From Rhodococcus triatomae (GTDB lineage Bacteria; Actinomycetota; Actinomycetes; Mycobacteriales; Mycobacteriaceae), in assembly GCF_014217785.1 (NCBI RefSeq), contig NZ_CP048814.1:2604001-2668000 (forward strand): a DNA stretch of 64,000 nucleotides. The letters are read 5' to 3'. The position numbers were made by a program, and so were the translations under genes. How positions within the stretch are numbered: position 1 is the first letter of the stretch; each line of letters begins with the position of its first letter. This document shows, in pieces, positions 41,222 to 49,365 of the stretch. The notes beneath the pieces were generated by a model that was not told the origin of the DNA, did not search any database, and saw only the letters and a program-made list of their open reading frames with translations.

Positions 41222-42378
41222 TTGAGCAGCGCGCGAGACATGACGACGCGCTGAATCTGGTTGGTGCCCTCGTAGATCTGCGTGATCTTGGCATCACGCA
41301 TCATGCGCTCGACCGGGAAGTCGGTGGTGTATCCGGCGCCGCCGAACAGCTGCACGGCGTCGGTGGTGACCTCCATCGCCACGTCCGAGGCGAAGCACTT
41401 CGCGGCAGCCGAGATGAAGCCCAGGTTCTTCTCGCCGCGCTCGGCACGAGCAGCGGAGGTGTAGACCATCAGGCGTGCGGCCTCGACCTTCATCGCCATG
41501 TCGGCGAGCATGAACTGCACGGCCTGGAAGTCGCTGACGGACTTGCCGAACTGCTTGCGGTCCTTGGTGTATGCGATCGCGGCGTCGAGGGCGCCCTGGG
41601 CGAGACCGACGGCCTGCGCGCCGATGGTCGGACGGGTGTGGTCGAGCGTCTGCAGTGCCGTCTTGAAGCCGGTGCCGGGCTCGCCGATGATCCGGTCGCC
41701 GGGGATGCGGCAGTTCTCGAAGTACAGCTCGGCGGTGGGGGAACCCTTGATGCCCAGCTTGTGCTCGAGCGGTCCGACGACGAAGCCCGGGTCGTCCTTG
41801 TGGACGATGAACGAGGAGATGCCGTTGGCACCCTTCTCGGCGTCGGTGACCGCCATGACGGTGTACCAGGTGGACTTGCCGCCGTTGGTGATCCAGCACT
41901 TCGATCCGTTGAGGATCCAGTCGTCGCCGTCCTGCTTGGCGCGGGTACGCATGCTCGCCGCATCCGAACCGGCCTCGCGCTCGGACAGCGCGTAGGACGC
42001 CATCGCCTCGCCGGAAGCGAGGGTGGGAAGGACCTGCTGCTTGAGCTCCTCGGAGCCGTTGAGGATCAGGCCCATCGTGCCGAGCTTGTTGACGGCCGGG
42101 ATCAGGGAAGACGAACCACAGACGCGGGCGACCTCCTCGATGACGATGCAGGTGGCCACGGAGTCGGCGCCCTGGCCGTCGTACTCCTCGGGCACGTGCA
42201 CGGCGTTGAAACCGGAGTTGACCAGCGCGGTCAGCGCCTCCTCCGGGAAGCGGGCGTTGCCGTCGACGTCCTTCGCGTACGGCGCGATCTCCTTCTCGGA
42301 GAGCGCGCGGATCGCGGCACGCAGTTCCTCGTGCTCTTCGTTCAACTTGAACAGGTCGAAGTCCGGATTCCCGGCCAT
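41218..42378 (-). CDS. fadE25: Acyl-CoA dehydrogenase FadE25
   Basis: The 386-residue flavoprotein oxidises an acyl-CoA to the 2-enoyl-CoA. It follows mycobacterial FadE25 almost residue by residue as I recall it: NPDFDLFKLNEEHEE start, ASYALSEREAGSDAASM, KCWITNGGKSTWYTVMAV and the catalytic-Glu end QIYEGTNQIQRVVM. Length and start agree with that protein. AGGAG precedes the ATG; the longer open frame upstream is not needed. Electrons should pass to electron-transfer flavoprotein. It forms a two-gene unit with fadB2. Confidence 0.95.
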   Translation of the reverse strand: MAGNPDFDLFKLNEEHEELRAAIRALSEKEIAPYAKDVDGNARFPEEALTALVNSGFNAVHVPEEYDGQGADSVATCIVIEEVARVCGSSSLIPAVNKLGTMGLILNGSEELKQQVLPTLASGEAMASYALSEREAGSDAASMRTRAKQDGDDWILNGSKCWITNGGKSTWYTVMAVTDAEKGANGISSFIVHKDDPGFVVGPLEHKLGIKGSPTAELYFENCRIPGDRIIGEPGTGFKTALQTLDHTRPTIGAQAVGLAQGALDAAIAYTKDRKQFGKSVSDFQAVQFMLADMAMKVEAARLMVYTSAARAERGEKNLGFISAAAKCFASDVAMEVTTDAVQLFGGAGYTTDFPVERMMRDAKITQIYEGTNQIQRVVMSRALLK

Positions 42379-42523
42379 GAATGCTCCTCGATGGGTATCG
42401 ACGGCATCGAGTGGAGGCACTCGGTGCCACGGGTGGTGCGGCCGGTTGGCGGTGTTCGGGCACACTTCGGCCACTTCGAGCCAGTCAACCACGGCACTGA
42501 GTGCCAGTCAAGTGCGTGATCGC

Positions 42524-43039
42524 TCACCTGCGCCGCAGTAGACGGGCCGCGCCGTGGACTCCGAGCACTGCCGGAACGAGCACGGCGACGCCCTCCGCGT
42601 ACGGGCCGTTGCCCTCGACGAGGACTCCTCTGGTCCGTAGCTGCCGACGTGCCCACAGGCTGTAGGGCAGCACCACCGTGACCGCGGTGACGACGCCGGT
42701 CGAGTAGCCGCGTAGGGCCACACTCGCTCCGAGATGAGTGAGGACGTGCCCGTGCAGTCCGGCGAGAACGGCCTGGAAGAACCGGTCCCGTCCACCGGTG
42801 CGCGCACCCCGTGCCGCGGCGGTGGCGACGAGTGTCCCCATGAGTGCGATCGCGACGGCGGATTCGCGGTGTGTGGTGACCACTCTTTCGCCGAGCGCAC
42901 GCGCGACGGGCGACGACGACTCGGCCAGCCGGGAGGCGAGCACCCGCGACGTCGCGGGCATGGTCGCCGACTCCTCCAGGTCGTGTACCAGCCACGACGC
43001 GAACAGGCCCCACGCCACGACACGGGAGGGAGCCGGCAT
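42524..43039 (-). CDS. HXXEE-domain membrane protein
   Basis: The 171-residue protein has the H-x-x-E-E motif near its N-terminus (WLVHDLEESAT, about residue 20) and then several hydrophobic segments, the pattern of the HXXEE domain family, whose function is unknown. The conserved acidic and His residues in the membrane region suggest a metal site. Its ATG overlaps the stop of the TetR gene by one base (TGATG), so it is co-transcribed with that regulator. Confidence 0.82.
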   Translation of the reverse strand: MPAPSRVVAWGLFASWLVHDLEESATMPATSRVLASRLAESSSPVARALGERVVTTHRESAVAIALMGTLVATAAARGARTGGRDRFFQAVLAGLHGHVLTHLGASVALRGYSTGVVTAVTVVLPYSLWARRQLRTRGVLVEGNGPYAEGVAVLVPAVLGVHGAARLLRRR

Positions 43040-43734
43040 CAGGCCTCCTCCTCGGTGAGCCGTGCACGCAGCGCGCCGGTGATGTCGTCGATCGTGGTGC
43101 CGCTCGGATACCGGAGCACGACGACCTCGTCCTCCACCCGGCTGTCCGGCGCGACGCCGTACGTCCTGCGCACGTCGAGCAGCGCGGCATCGAGTGCCTC
43201 GGCAGTGGTGTCCGGGTCGCCCTTGATCATTCCGCGGAGCAGGTAGTTGTGGCAGGCGGTGACGGCGGCGGCGAAGCCCACGACCCGCAGCACGGGTTCG
43301 TCGGGGAGGGCGGGGCGCAGATACTCGACGAACAGGCGCTCGTAGCGGTAGCCCGTGACGATCTCGCGTTCGCGCAACGCGGGAACCTGTTGGACCACCT
43401 GATAGCGCCGGTACGACAGATCGCGGTTCTCGCGGAAGCGGGCGAACACGACGCCCGCGGCCTCGCAGACGATCGCCCACGGGTCACGTGCCTGGCCGGA
43501 GCGTGCCAGGAACTCGCCGACGTGCTGGAGCAGCGATTCGTGGTCGGCGAAGATCACGTCTTCCTTGGACCGGAACTGCCGGAAGAAGGTGCGCCGGGAC
43601 ACGCCCGCGGCGGCCGCGATCTGGTCGACCGTGGTCGACTCGTAGCCGTTCTCCGCGAACAGCCGGATCGCTTGGGTGACGACGTGGACGCGGAAATCCG
43701 GGTCCGCGCCGCCACTCTCGCTGCGTTCGGTCAT
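43039..43734 (-). CDS. TetR-family regulator
   Basis: The 231-residue protein has a TetR helix-turn-helix (about 20-65, with VDQIAAAAGVSRRTFFRQFRSKEDVIF) and a helical ligand domain (about 80-200). The FFRQF variant is common in actinobacterial regulators of fatty-acid and other catabolic genes. It lies between the acyl-CoA ligase gene (upstream) and the HXXEE gene (downstream, coupled) on one strand. Three 15-bp repeats sit just upstream of its ATG, in its leader. Confidence 0.88.
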   Translation of the reverse strand: MTERSESGGADPDFRVHVVTQAIRLFAENGYESTTVDQIAAAAGVSRRTFFRQFRSKEDVIFADHESLLQHVGEFLARSGQARDPWAIVCEAAGVVFARFRENRDLSYRRYQVVQQVPALREREIVTGYRYERLFVEYLRPALPDEPVLRVVGFAAAVTACHNYLLRGMIKGDPDTTAEALDAALLDVRRTYGVAPDSRVEDEVVVLRYPSGTTIDDITGALRARLTEEEA

Positions 43735-43746
43735 GCCTGTCAGTAT

Positions 43747-43791
43747 CACACCCTGCCCTCGCACGCCCTGCCCTCGCACGCCCTGCCCTCG
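43747..43791. repeat. 15-bp tandem repeat (3 copies) in TetR leader
   Basis: CACGCCCTGCCCTCG is present at 43762 and 43777, and a copy with one difference is at 43747. The array fills the space between the TetR start and the end of the acyl-CoA ligase gene and begins 12 bp upstream of the TetR ATG. Confidence 0.9.
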
Positions 43792-43826
43792 TGCGGTCAT
43801 CGTGCCCCGTCGGCTCGGTCCCGGTC

Positions 43827-45425
43827 TCACCCGGCGCGGAGCGCGAACTTGAGGACCTTGCCGGTGGGGGTGCGGGGCAGTTCGAGGGGGAAGACGAACT
43901 CCTCGGGCACCTTGAACCGCGCGATCCGCTCGCGGGCGTGCGCGATCAACTCGTCGGCCGTCAGAGCCCGACCCTTCTCGAGTACCACGAACGCTTTGGG
44001 CCGTTCGCCCCATTTCGGGTGCGGCACACCGACGACGGCGACGTCGAGGACGGCCGGGTGCGAGAGGAGAGCCTGCTCGACCTCGACCGTGGAGATGTTC
44101 TCTCCGCCGGAGATCACGATGTCCTTCGCGCGATCCTTGAGTTGGACATAGCCGTCGGGATGCATGACACCCAGGTCACCGGTGTGGAACCAGCCGCCGG
44201 CGAACGCCTCGGCCGTCGCTTCCGGGTCACGGTAGTAGCCGGCCATCACGTTGTTGCCGCGCAGCACGATCTCACCCAGCGACTCTCCGTCGGCGGGGAC
44301 GTCGTTCATCTGCTCGTCGACCACCCGCACGGTTTCGGCCTGCACCATTCCGACGCCCTGGCGCGACAGCAGGGCCGCACGCTCGTCGGGAGTTGCCCCG
44401 TCCCACGCATCCTGGTACTCGCAGATCGTGTATGGGCCGTACACCTCGGTGAGTCCGTACACGTGGACGACGGTGACGCCGATCGCCTCGAGGCGGGCGA
44501 TGACGGTCGGCGACGGCGGCGCACCCGCGGTGGTGATTCGCAGGGAGTCGACCCGATGGGCGCGCGGCGATCCGGCGATCGTCGAGCACACGGCGGGTGC
44601 GCCACACAGGTGGGTGATCCCCAGATCGTCGATGGCATCCCAGATCGAATCCTCGCGCACCGCACGCAGGCATACGTGCGTTCCGCCTGCCTGCGTGACG
44701 GCCCACGGCGTGCACCAGCCGTTGCAGTGGAACATCGGCAGGGTCCACAGGTATTTCGTGGATCCGGTGAAGCCGTTGTGGAACGTCTCCCCCAGCGAGT
44801 TCAGATACGCCCCTCGGTGGGTGTACATCACCCCCTTGGGGCGGCCGGTGGTGCCGGAGGTGTAGTTGATCGCGAGGACCTGATCCTCGTCCTCGACACC
44901 CCAATGCAGTGGTGTGTCTTCGAGATTCGTTCCGGTGGAAAGGAACTCCGTGTACGGCGTGGACTCGATCCCGTCGATCTCCGGTACGGAGACGGTGGAA
45001 TCCGGTACCTCGATGATCTCGTCGAGGCCGGGCACGTGTGCGCGCGCAGTCGAGGTGGCCCCGAGGAACTCGGAATCGACGAACAGGATTCTCGTGCCGG
45101 AATGATCGAGGATGTACTCCAACTCTGCCGGGGCGAGGCGGGAATTGAGTGCGATGAGTATCCCGCCGGCCAGGGGAACGGCGAAGTGAGCGAACAGTAG
45201 TTCCGGGACGTTGGGCGCGAGGAACGCCACGCGATCGCCTGGTTCGATCCTGCTGCGCAGGGCACGTGCGAACCGCTCCACCTCGTCTCCGAACTCGCGA
45301 TAGGTGTACCGGCGATCTCCGTGGATCACCGCGGTGCGGTCGGGGAACACGCCGGCCGAACGCTCGAGGAAACGCAGCGGGCTGAGTGGCGTGCGGTGGG
45401 CCGATGTGTGGGTGGGGCCGGGCAA
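43827..45425 (-). CDS. Fatty-acid-CoA ligase (FadD-type AMP-forming)
   Basis: The 532-residue enzyme activates a carboxylic acid with ATP and CoA. Motifs of the adenylate-forming family are clear: the P-loop YTSGTTGRPKGV (about residue 190), HVYGLTEVYGP, the hinge GYVQLKDRAKDIVISGGENIS (split, about 425) and the C-terminal catalytic Lys in RTPTGKVLKF (about 522). The short-to-medium-chain and aryl acid CoA ligase group has this length. The start is a TTG with an ideal GGAGG six bases upstream. It is divergent from the frameshifted LuxR-type regulator, which may have controlled it. The substrate is unknown. Confidence 0.92.
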   Translation of the reverse strand: MPGPTHTSAHRTPLSPLRFLERSAGVFPDRTAVIHGDRRYTYREFGDEVERFARALRSRIEPGDRVAFLAPNVPELLFAHFAVPLAGGILIALNSRLAPAELEYILDHSGTRILFVDSEFLGATSTARAHVPGLDEIIEVPDSTVSVPEIDGIESTPYTEFLSTGTNLEDTPLHWGVEDEDQVLAINYTSGTTGRPKGVMYTHRGAYLNSLGETFHNGFTGSTKYLWTLPMFHCNGWCTPWAVTQAGGTHVCLRAVREDSIWDAIDDLGITHLCGAPAVCSTIAGSPRAHRVDSLRITTAGAPPSPTVIARLEAIGVTVVHVYGLTEVYGPYTICEYQDAWDGATPDERAALLSRQGVGMVQAETVRVVDEQMNDVPADGESLGEIVLRGNNVMAGYYRDPEATAEAFAGGWFHTGDLGVMHPDGYVQLKDRAKDIVISGGENISTVEVEQALLSHPAVLDVAVVGVPHPKWGERPKAFVVLEKGRALTADELIAHARERIARFKVPEEFVFPLELPRTPTGKVLKFALRAG

Positions 45426-45521
45426 CGAAACCTCCGGAAATCAGATGGAACACGAACTGTGATCGGCGCGACAGGACTGGAAGGACGGTAGAAGTCGTCA
45501 CAGGGGCGTCGCTACCCTCCG

Positions 45522-45541
45522 AAGTGGGTAGGTAGCGGGGG
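45522..45541. promoter_or_regulatory. CTACCC-N8-GGGTAG inverted repeat in fadD/LuxR gap
   Basis: CTACCC (45522-45527) and GGGTAG (45536-45541) are perfect 6-bp arms, with GTAGC continuing on the right. The repeat is 25 bp upstream of the LuxR-type ATG and about 97 bp upstream of the FadD start. It is a candidate operator for the adjacent regulator. Confidence 0.45.
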
Positions 45542-45565
45542 ATGTGATCCGAGACGGAGTTGGTC

Positions 45566-46442
45566 ATGGTTGCGAACGGCGTGCTCAGGCCGAGCGATCA
45601 GGATGCGGTGCGTGGCGAGTTGAGGCGGCTGCGAGGGCGCACGGCGTTTCCCGTCCTGTTCGGTGGTGTCGTGGAGGAGGGACAGCTGACGTTGTCCGGT
45701 TTCGTGGGGACACGGAGCACGGTCCTGCCGTGACCTGGTGATCGACGCCGAATGCGGTGTGGGTGGGCGAGCGATGGTCGAGCGACGCCCGGTCGGCATC
45801 CAGGGCTACTTCAACTCTCGACGAATCACCCACGAGTACGACGCCCCGGTGCGGCGCGAGGGAATCGAGACGCTCCTGGCGGTGCCCGTCGTGGTGCGGG
45901 GGAGGACGAGGGGCACCCTCTACGGCGGACTGCGGGAGAACCTTCCTCTCGGGGATCGGGCGACCGAAACGGTGGCGACGTCTGCGGCGGCGCTGGCACG
46001 TGAGATCGAGATTCGCGACGAAGTGGACCGCCGCACGGCGATGTTGAAGGCCGCCGTCGACCCGCCGCCCGCGGCCGGTGGCCGGGACGACGTCGAGGAT
46101 CCGCGTCTGCGCGCCGGTATCGCGGAGAATTGCGTGGTACTCGGGGAACTCGTGGGCCGACTCGAGGATCCGGAGTTGGAGGCCCGATTTCGCCAGGTGG
46201 AGGACGCGTTACGGCGCCTCGTCTCCGGCGAGTCGTCTGCCTCACCGATCGCCCTCTCTCGACGCGAACGCGACGTGCTGAACTACGTGGCGCTCGGATG
46301 CCGGAATGCGGAGATCGGTGAGCGGCTGTCGTTGAGCACTCAGACCGTGAAGACGTACATGCGCAACCTCATGGCCAAGCTCGACGTGAGGAGCCGCCAC
46401 GAAGCTGTCGTCGAGGCGCGCAGGCACGGACTGATCCCCTGA
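45566..46442 (+). pseudogene. GAF/LuxR-type regulator interrupted by a frameshift
   Basis: The first frame starts at the ATG 45566 (MVANGVLRPSD) and reaches a stop at 45731-45733. The protein continues without loss one base later (from RDLVIDAECGVGG) to the stop at 46442, so one extra C among 45728-45729 explains the break. Joined, the protein is about 291 residues: a GAF-like sensor (about 15-155), a linker helix and a LuxR helix-turn-helix (RRERDVLNYVALGC, TQTVKTYMRNLMAKL). The HTH half has its own open frame but no ribosome site. It is either a recent pseudogene or a sequencing error. It faces the FadD-type ligase. Confidence 0.8.
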
Positions 46443-46488
46443 TCCCTGACCTCATGGTCCGGGAGTCGGGATCGTGACTCGGCCGCTC

Positions 46489-47856
46489 TCACGTGGCCGG
46501 CGCGCGTACCTTCGTCACGACCGGGGGCCTTTCCCGGGTGGGATGCCCCGTGTGGGTGCCCCGGCGACGGTGGAGTGTGGTGGTTCTGTTCCTGGTCGGT
46601 ATCGGTTTTCGTGTCGGGTCGACGCTCGCCGGTGGGGTGAATACCGGGTGCCTGGTCTTGCCGATCGTCACGTCCCAGTCGGTGGTGTGGAGTAGTCGGT
46701 GGTGGGTGCCGCAGAGCAACACGAGGTTGTCGAGGTCGGTGGGTCCGCCGTCTGCCCAATGCGTGATGTGGTGGCCCTCGCACCAGGCGGCGGTAGCTCC
46801 GCAGCCCGGGAACGCGCAGCCACCGTCGCGGGCGGCGAGCGCTGTGCGTTGGGCCCTGGTGACGGTGCGGTGGGTGCGTCCCACACTCAGCGGTGCGCCG
46901 TGCTCGTCGAGGACGATTGCGGTGACGTTCGCATCGCAGCCGAGGAGGCGTGCGGTGTTGACCGTGAGTGGCCCCATCCACGGCGACCACGCGATACCCC
47001 GCACCTCGGCAAGACCAGCAGGATCGGCGGGGTGCGTGTCTGTGCTGTCGGCCGGCCGTGTTCTGCGGGCATACTCTTCCCGCCGGTCCTGGCCCAGGTC
47101 CCGCGCATGTACGTGTACCGACAGGTGCGGACGTTCCCCGCCCTCGACCCCCAGCTCGCCGAACGCGAGCAGCATCGACAACGACTGGGCGAGTCCGTCC
47201 GCGCGGCGTCGGGACGGCGTGCGCGGGTCACGTGTCCCGTCCGCTGCGAGCTGTGGGGCCGAGAATTTCGACAGGGCGGTCAGCAGCATCTCCCCGGTCA
47301 CCGCGTCCACGTCACCACGAATCGCGACCCGACCATTCAACGTCTTCGACACGTACAGCTCGTTACGGTCGGTGTCCTCCGACGCGGGCTGGTCATCGGA
47401 TTCGAAGATCGCCTCCAACTTCGCAACCGCCGTGCGCACTCCGTCGGTACGCGCCAACGGCCCGTCCGCCGCCGCCAGCAACGCCGCCACACACCCCGGC
47501 AACGCCTCCGCGGGCATCCCTTTCGGAGGCTTCGTGCAGAACCGGACAATCAGCAACGCATGCTCGAACGCGATCCGACCCGCATCGAACGCCTCCGCCA
47601 CCGCGGGATGCTCCGCCAACCCGGCACCGAGTTCCACGATCCGCCCCGCCGCACCCGGCGACACCACCGTCACCGACGACAACCACCCCTTCGTCGACGC
47701 GAAACCATGATCCACCCGCGTACACCGGCGTTCCACCTCGGCGACCACAGCCACCCGCTGCGCCTCGAACGACGCGATTCGGGCACTCAACGCGACAGCG
47801 TCACACAACAACTCACGACTGGTCCGCTCCCGGAAACGATCCCCCTGATACCCCAT
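46489..47856 (-). CDS. 13E12-repeat (DUF222) HNH endonuclease-domain protein
   Basis: The 455-residue protein has an N-terminal DUF222 region (about 15-330) and a C-terminal HNH nuclease domain (about 345-400). The HNH motif is seen in CAFPGCGATAAWCEGHHITHW, DGGPTDLDNLVLLC and THHRLLH, with Cys pairs for a structural zinc. The family is multicopy in mycobacteria and rhodococci, and several members are LexA-regulated there. An SOS-like box lies 15 bp upstream. Its role is unproven; DNA cleavage is inferred from the fold. The disordered tail is Arg/Thr/Pro-rich. Confidence 0.9.
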   Translation of the reverse strand: MGYQGDRFRERTSRELLCDAVALSARIASFEAQRVAVVAEVERRCTRVDHGFASTKGWLSSVTVVSPGAAGRIVELGAGLAEHPAVAEAFDAGRIAFEHALLIVRFCTKPPKGMPAEALPGCVAALLAAADGPLARTDGVRTAVAKLEAIFESDDQPASEDTDRNELYVSKTLNGRVAIRGDVDAVTGEMLLTALSKFSAPQLAADGTRDPRTPSRRRADGLAQSLSMLLAFGELGVEGGERPHLSVHVHARDLGQDRREEYARRTRPADSTDTHPADPAGLAEVRGIAWSPWMGPLTVNTARLLGCDANVTAIVLDEHGAPLSVGRTHRTVTRAQRTALAARDGGCAFPGCGATAAWCEGHHITHWADGGPTDLDNLVLLCGTHHRLLHTTDWDVTIGKTRHPVFTPPASVDPTRKPIPTRNRTTTLHRRRGTHTGHPTRERPPVVTKVRAPAT

Positions 47857-47870
47857 ACACGAACATTACC

Positions 47871-47886
47871 TCGAAAGAATGTTCGA
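47871..47886 (-). promoter_or_regulatory. SOS (LexA) box upstream of 13E12 protein
   Basis: TCGAAAGAATGTTCGA matches the mycobacterial SOS consensus TCGAAC-N4-GTTCGA with one mismatch. It lies 15 bp upstream of the ATG of the HNH protein, where LexA binding would block transcription. An overlapping inverted repeat, CGAACATT/AATGTTCG (47860-47885), adds a further half-site. Confidence 0.75.
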
Positions 47887-48157
47887 AACAAGGGGCGGGA
47901 GAAGAGGGTTCTCCGTCGTGGGCAGACGCGAATCGCCTCGTCGCGCGACAGCGTGTGCGCGAGCGCGCTGCGAAGAGTATCGTGATCGTGGCTTCGCGGC
48001 AGGCCCATCCGGATAACTGGCAAGGACGACAGGGAGGTGTGGCTGCGTGAACAACAGTCGACCTCCGAGTATCGGCTGAAATCGGCGTTCCTACCCGGGT
48101 GCGCTGGTTTCACTTTCGTGTATCTGTCCAGAATCACACCCGAAAGTACTTGTCGCC
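47887..48157. other. Intergenic region before corA
   Basis: This stretch separates the SOS-controlled gene from corA. I see no gene, tRNA or strong hairpin. I looked for an Mg-sensing M-box (ykoK) leader before corA and did not find its conserved core. Confidence 0.5.
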
Positions 48158-49291
48158 ATGCGTGAAAAGCGTCCACTCCGAGCATTGCTCCCACTCCGTT
48201 CGGCCGGTCTCACCGAACCGTACGACGATCACGCGACGCCTCGCAGGCCGCCGGTCTCGCCCGGGCCGATCGAGTCCACCGTCGTCAACAGCGCCGTCTA
48301 TCGGGACGGGAAGCGCATCGCGAGCCCGGCGACGCTCGGGGAGGCGCTGTCGAGTGTCCCGGACAGCTCGTCGATGGCGTGGATCGGGCTGTACCGTCCG
48401 ACTGATGATCAACTGTACTCCGCGGCAAAGGAGTTCGATCTTCACGAACTCGCAGTGGAGGATGCGATCTCGGCGCACCAGCGGCCCAAGCTCGAGCGCT
48501 ACGGCGAGACGTTGTTCGTCGTGCTGCGGGCGGCCCGCTACAACGACGACACCGAGAGCGTCGAGTTCGGTGAGCTACACGTGTTCTGCGGCCCCACGTT
48601 CGTACTCACGGTGCGGCACAGTGAATCCCCCGATCTGTCCACCGTGCGGGACCGCATGGAAGGAGACCCGGATCTGCTGCGCCTGGGGCCCGAGGCGGTG
48701 TTGTACGCGATTCTCGACGCGGTGGTCGACGGTTACGCGCCGGTCGTCGCCGGCCTGCAGAACGACATCGACGAGATCGAGACCGAGGTGTTCTCCGGCG
48801 CTCCCGGCGTGTCCCGCCGCATCTACGAGTTGACGCGCGAGGTCATCGAGTTCCAGCGGGCGACACGGCCACTGCTGGGCATCCTGCAGGCGCTCTCGGC
48901 GGGCTTCGCCAAGTATCAGACCGACGAAGAGCTGCAGCGGTACCTGCGTGACGTGAACGACCACGCGACGATCATCGTCGAGCGGGCGGACGGCTTCCGT
49001 CAGCTGCTCGGCAACATCCTCACCGTCAACGCCACTCTCGTCTCGCAGGAGCAGAACGAGGAGATGCGCAACATGACCGAGGCGAGCTATGCGCAGAACG
49101 AGGAGATCAAGAAGGTCTCGGCCTGGGCGGCGATTCTGTTCGCTCCGACGCTGATCGGGACCGTCTACGGGATGAACTTCGACCTGATGCCGGAGCTGCA
49201 CTGGGATCTCGGCTACCCGTTCGCGGTCGGGCTGATGGCCTTGATCTGTATCTGCCTGTACACGGTGTTCAAGCGTCGCGGCTGGCTGTAG
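48158..49291 (+). CDS. corA: CorA-type magnesium/cobalt channel
   Basis: The 377-residue protein has a large cytoplasmic N-terminal domain (to about 310) rich in acidic helices, then two membrane segments (about 312-332 and 350-370). The invariant selectivity motif Gly-Met-Asn is in YGMNFDLMPELHW between them. It should form a pentameric Mg2+ channel in the inner membrane. The first 45 residues are a variable extension. The ATG at 48158 has only a weak ribosome site, so a shorter form is possible. Confidence 0.93.
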   Translation: MREKRPLRALLPLRSAGLTEPYDDHATPRRPPVSPGPIESTVVNSAVYRDGKRIASPATLGEALSSVPDSSSMAWIGLYRPTDDQLYSAAKEFDLHELAVEDAISAHQRPKLERYGETLFVVLRAARYNDDTESVEFGELHVFCGPTFVLTVRHSESPDLSTVRDRMEGDPDLLRLGPEAVLYAILDAVVDGYAPVVAGLQNDIDEIETEVFSGAPGVSRRIYELTREVIEFQRATRPLLGILQALSAGFAKYQTDEELQRYLRDVNDHATIIVERADGFRQLLGNILTVNATLVSQEQNEEMRNMTEASYAQNEEIKKVSAWAAILFAPTLIGTVYGMNFDLMPELHWDLGYPFAVGLMALICICLYTVFKRRGWL

Positions 49292-49314
49292 AGCTGCCCG
49301 GCCGACGTCACGCG

Positions 49315-49333
49315 CCCGGACTTTCCGTCCGGG
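49315..49333 (+). terminator. Hairpin terminator after corA
   Basis: CCCGGAC-tttcc-GTCCGGG forms a 7-bp stem 24 bp after the corA stop, followed by TTCCGT. Confidence 0.6.
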
Positions 49334-49345
49334 TTCCGTCGCCAC

Positions 49346-49362
49346 GGCACCGTTTCGGTGCC
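49346..49362 (+). other. Hairpin directly before the ligC start
   Basis: GGCACCG-ttt-CGGTGCC is a perfect 7-bp stem with a 3-base loop that ends 3 bases before the ATG of ligC. In the transcript it would occupy the place of a ribosome binding site; only AGG separates it from the start. Confidence 0.6.
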
Positions 49363-49365
49363 AGG

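Noticed and set aside
47887-48157. M-box magnesium riboswitch before corA
   Set aside because: No conserved M-box segments could be recognised.
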